Source: Desulfovibrio sp. (GTDB lineage Bacteria > Desulfobacterota > Desulfovibrionia > Desulfovibrionales > Desulfovibrionaceae). From it: a stretch of 8,700 nucleotides of DNA. The DNA is taken from contig DONZ01000156.1 of the NCBI GenBank assembly GCA_003512875.1, positions 604 through 9,303 of the forward strand, written 5' to 3'. The translations under genes were made by a program, and so were the position numbers. The notes beneath the pieces are model-generated. The model saw only the letters and a list, made by a program, of their open reading frames with translations, did no database searches and was not told where the DNA came from. Below are positions 6,733 through 8,700 of this stretch, one piece after another (position 1 is the first letter of the stretch; each line of letters starts with the position of its first letter).

Positions 6733-7149
6733 TTAAACGTTTTTTTCTCTGTTTTCTTTTTGATATTTTGAAGGACATTTCGTCATCAAGGTTTTTGCCG
6801 TGAACACGGAATTGTGCAGGGAACCTTCGATGATCACTTCCGAGCCCGCTTTAAATGTGTCAGGCACAACACCCCGATAATGCACTTGAATCGTTTGTGA
6901 TTTGTTTTCATAGTCTTCAAGGGTGAAGTTCGCTCCAAGTCCGTCTTGGGGACGTTCTATGGGCGTATCGGAAACAATTCCGAAAACGCGGGCGGACAGC
7001 GCCGATTGAGGGGGTTCTTGGGCGAGGGCTTCGGAAACATTGAGGAAATAAACGCTGTTTTGCGAAAGTCCTGACCAAATCATATATCCGATGCCGGCAA
7101 CAAATAAGAAGAAAGCCGTATAATAAATTGAGCGGGATTTTTTTGCCAT
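6733..7149 (-). CDS. ccmE: CcmE, periplasmic haem chaperone, cysteine (CxxxY) variant
   Basis: A 138-residue membrane-anchored haem chaperone that carries haem covalently from CcmC to CcmF. Residues 8-28 form the N-terminal anchor. The OB-fold region follows, with recognisable family stretches VHYRGVVPDTFKAGSEVIIEG (89-109, abbreviated family pattern Y-G-PD-F--G--V--G) and FTAKTLMTKCPSKY (116-129). Classical CcmE has HxxxY, with haem bound to the histidine; here the position is Cys125, giving CPSKY with Tyr129 kept. Cys-type CcmE proteins are known in Desulfovibrio and some archaea, in Ccm systems lacking CcmG and CcmH. The start ATG at 7147-7149 has AAGGA 5 nt upstream (7155-7159). It is the first gene of the ccm cluster, directly behind a promoter. 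The lysine-rich tail after Tyr129 is short. Confidence 0.95.
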   Translation of the reverse strand: MAKKSRSIYYTAFFLFVAGIGYMIWSGLSQNSVYFLNVSEALAQEPPQSALSARVFGIVSDTPIERPQDGLGANFTLEDYENKSQTIQVHYRGVVPDTFKAGSEVIIEGSLHNSVFTAKTLMTKCPSKYQKENREKNV

Positions 7150-7154
7150 GGTGA

Positions 7155-7159
7155 TCCTT
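7155..7159 (-). promoter_or_regulatory. Ribosome binding site of ccmE
   Basis: AAGGA on the minus strand, 5 nt before the ccmE ATG. It is a strong site at the head of the operon and fixes the ccmE start. Confidence 0.8.
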
Positions 7160-7191
7160 TATTGTTTTTGTAACGCTTAAAAAGCAGATTA

Positions 7192-7220
7192 AGTATAAAA
7201 GAAAATATTTTTTTAAGCAA
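7192..7220 (-). promoter_or_regulatory. Sigma70-type promoter for the ccm operon
   Basis: On the minus strand TTGCTT (-35, 7215-7220) and TATACT (-10, 7192-7197, 5/6 match to consensus) are separated by exactly 17 bp. They sit in the AT-rich gap between queA and ccmE. Transcription would begin near 7185, giving a leader of about 35 nt before ccmE. This is the only good promoter-like element upstream of the ccm genes in the gap. The weak -35 (only TTG plus a final mismatch) would suit help from an activator. Confidence 0.6.
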
Positions 7221-7221
7221 G

Positions 7222-7236
7222 TAGGAATTATTCCTA
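7222..7236. promoter_or_regulatory. Perfect 15-bp palindrome, candidate operator at the ccm promoter
   Basis: TAGGAAT-T-ATTCCTA: two 7-bp arms around a single central base. It ends one base upstream of the -35 hexamer and is centred about 44 bp before the predicted transcription start, a usual place for an activator site. As RNA it would form only a short AT-rich hairpin with no T-tract after it on the minus strand, so it is a poor queA terminator. It is not a recognisable Rex, FNR/HcpR or Fur box. The symmetry is seen; the role is inferred. Confidence 0.4.
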
Positions 7237-7249
7237 TTTATAAAAAAAA

Positions 7250-8413
7250 TTATACAATAAGCATTGCGTCCCCATAGGAGAAAAAACGGTATTTCGCTTC
7301 TATGGCATGCCGGTATGCCTGCATGACATGTTCATAACCCGCAAAAGCCGAAACAAGCATGATCAGGGAGGATTTGGGCAGGTGAAAATTGGTGATCAGC
7401 CCGTCGACAATATGAAATTCTTTGCCAGGATAAAGAAAAATATCGGTATGTCCGAAACAGCCGTGGGAGGGGAACAAGCTGTTTTCATTCAATTCTTCGG
7501 AATTGCTGCAGAAAAAAGCATTGTTTTGTCCAAGTTTCGCTTCGGAAAAAGCTTGCGCCATACCTTCAAGACTGCGGGTGCTGGTTGTGCCGACAGCAAT
7601 GACGGGACATCCTTTCTTTTTGGCGTTGTTTATTGCTTGGGCTGTTTCTGCTGAAATTTCAACATATTCGGAATGCATGACATGTTCCCGAATATCGTCG
7701 GCCCGCACGGGGCTGAATGTTCCGTAGCCTACATGAAGCGTCAATTCCTGCCATGAACAGCCTTTTTTCAAAAGGTCCCGGCGTATTTCTTCCGTAAAAT
7801 GCAGACCTGCTGTCGGAGCCGCCACGGAGCCGATGTTTTTTTCTTTGGCATAAACGGTCTGATAGCGTGTGAAATCTTCCTGCTCCGAACCGTGTTCCCT
7901 TTTGATATAGGGAGGCAAAGGCAGGTCTCCGTATTTTTTCAGCAGGGGAACAAGGCTGTCTTTATACGTGATGCTGACAATATGTTTGCCAAAATCCCGT
8001 TTTTCAAGAGCGGTGAGTTCCATTTCGGGAAAGTCCAAGGTTTCGCCTGGTTTCACACGTTTTGCACCTTTGAGCAAAACTTCTGTCCGGGCAATGCGGT
8101 ATTCGCCGTTTTTTCTGGCTTTTCTGTCGATAAGCGGGGCTGGTTCGAGAAAGAGCAGTTCAATTTTGCTGCCGCTTTTTCTGTGTCCTTGCAGGCGTGC
8201 GGGGATCACTTTGGAATTGTTGGCAATGATGAGGGCGTTGTCAGGAAGCAACTGAACAATGTCTTTAAACGTGTGATCCGCGTATTTTCCTGTTTTTCTT
8301 TCCAAAAAAAGAAGGCGGGAATTTTGTCTTTCAGAAGCGGGACATTGGGCGATACGTTCTTCGGGAAGAACATAATCATAACTGTTTAAAAGAAAAAGGT
8401 TTTTATCGTTCAT
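7250..8413 (-). CDS. queA: QueA, S-adenosylmethionine:tRNA ribosyltransferase-isomerase
   Basis: A cytoplasmic enzyme that transfers the ribosyl part of S-adenosylmethionine to preQ1 at position 34 of tRNAs for Asp, Asn, His and Tyr, making epoxyqueuosine. Family motifs from the ATG start: YDYVLPEERIAQ (12-23), SRLLFL (32-37), LPPYIKR (166-172), YQTVYA (184-189), GSVAAPTAGLHFT (195-207), HVGYGTFSPVR (227-237), VGTTSTRSLE (274-283), NFHLPKSSLIMLVSAFAG (342-359) and YRFFSYGDAML (375-385). At 387 aa it is longer than E. coli QueA (356). Much of the excess is an insert of about 20 residues near 293-318. I prefer ATG at 8411-8413. A TTG at 8420-8422 overlaps the upstream stop as TTGA and could be used instead, adding three residues. 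Neither has a clear Shine-Dalgarno, so translation may depend on coupling to the upstream gene. Confidence 0.96.
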   Translation of the reverse strand: MNDKNLFLLNSYDYVLPEERIAQCPASERQNSRLLFLERKTGKYADHTFKDIVQLLPDNALIIANNSKVIPARLQGHRKSGSKIELLFLEPAPLIDRKARKNGEYRIARTEVLLKGAKRVKPGETLDFPEMELTALEKRDFGKHIVSITYKDSLVPLLKKYGDLPLPPYIKREHGSEQEDFTRYQTVYAKEKNIGSVAAPTAGLHFTEEIRRDLLKKGCSWQELTLHVGYGTFSPVRADDIREHVMHSEYVEISAETAQAINNAKKKGCPVIAVGTTSTRSLEGMAQAFSEAKLGQNNAFFCSNSEELNENSLFPSHGCFGHTDIFLYPGKEFHIVDGLITNFHLPKSSLIMLVSAFAGYEHVMQAYRHAIEAKYRFFSYGDAMLIV

Positions 8414-8418
8414 AACTA

Positions 8419-8700
8419 TCAAAAGAAATTGTTTTTAATAAGAAAAAAGAGCACGGGGACAAGCAGGGAGGGCAGAAGATTGAGGGTTTTGCAATCCTTG
8501 ATTTGCAAAATGCTTAAGCCCGATGCCGCAATTAAAATACCGCCGATAAGGGAAAGTTCATTTAAAAGAGCGCCCTGTAAAAAACCGGATAAACTTATCG
8601 CACCCACATACAAAGAGCCTTGCCAAAGAAAAAGCACCGCGGCGGCAAGCATGATTCCGTAGCCGTAAGCGGAGGCGAGAACGATGGACGTGATGAAATC
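8419..8700 (-). CDS. DUF554-family membrane protein, C-terminal part (cut by right window edge)
   Basis: The final 93 codons of a gene entering from the right edge; the frame is open through 8700, so the true start lies outside. An internal ATG at 8650-8652 is not the real start, because the upstream 16 codons (DFITSIVLASAYGYGI) match the family. The visible part has about three hydrophobic segments: one around YGYGIMLAAAVLFLWQGSLYVGA, one around LIGGILIAASGLSILQI and a C-terminal LLPSLLVPVLFFLI helix. The blocks D-T-I-LA--G-G, (Y/W)QG and IGG-LI---GL--L-IK resemble DUF554 (YdfK/YqgA-like) proteins, inner-membrane proteins of unknown function. It ends at TGA 8419-8421, five bases before the queA ATG, so the two genes are probably co-transcribed. 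Confidence 0.72.
   Translation of the reverse strand, partial: DFITSIVLASAYGYGIMLAAAVLFLWQGSLYVGAISLSGFLQGALLNELSLIGGILIAASGLSILQIKDCKTLNLLPSLLVPVLFFLIKNNFF

Noticed and set aside
7222..7249. Rho-independent terminator after queA
   Set aside because: The inverted repeat is short and AT-rich, and on the transcribed strand the T-run lies before the hairpin, not after it.
7799..8389. Open plus-strand frame of 196 codons opposite queA
   Set aside because: It lies fully antisense to queA, whose motifs are unmistakable. Its Phe-rich translation has no recognisable domain.

Overview
The window is one gene-dense, co-oriented stretch: every supported gene is on the minus strand, so transcription runs from high to low coordinates. 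Base composition is moderate (by eye mid-40s % GC in genes, much more AT-rich between them). Several features point to a sulfate-reducer-type Desulfovibrionales bacterium of unusually low GC: the order ccmE-ccmF-ccmA-ccmB-ccmC-ccmD followed by a TPR gene, a CcmE with cysteine instead of the usual haem-binding histidine, and no ccmG or ccmH. This assignment is inferred from family knowledge, not from a search.

In transcription order, the right edge holds the 3' end of a DUF554-type membrane protein gene. It is followed closely by queA, which makes epoxyqueuosine in tRNA. A gap of about 100 bp then carries a convincing sigma70-type promoter preceded by a perfect 15-bp palindrome, a possible operator. 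From there a System I cytochrome c maturation cluster runs: ccmE (haem chaperone), ccmF (haem lyase/reductase), ccmA and ccmB (ABC exporter), ccmC (haem handling and loading onto CcmE) and ccmD (46-aa membrane adaptor). Next come a membrane-anchored TPR protein with a methionine-rich linker and trkH (potassium uptake channel subunit). A second short AT-rich gap leads to the start of a small lipoprotein gene cut by the left edge.

The Ccm proteins form one pathway. CcmC/CcmD load haem onto CcmE at the outer face of the inner membrane, CcmA/CcmB use ATP to release holo-CcmE, and CcmF attaches the haem to apocytochrome CXXCH motifs. Tight spacing (a 4-bp ccmA/ccmB overlap, a 1-bp ccmB/ccmC gap, a ccmD ribosome binding site lying across the ccmC stop) supports one transcript. 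The TPR protein sits where a CcmI/CcmH-like apocytochrome-binding factor would be expected. The most interesting points are the Cys-type CcmE, the absence of the thiol-redox Ccm components, the MxxM-rich TPR protein and the palindrome at the ccm promoter. No mobile elements, CRISPR arrays, tRNA or rRNA genes are visible, and no stretch over 300 bases lacks a gene.
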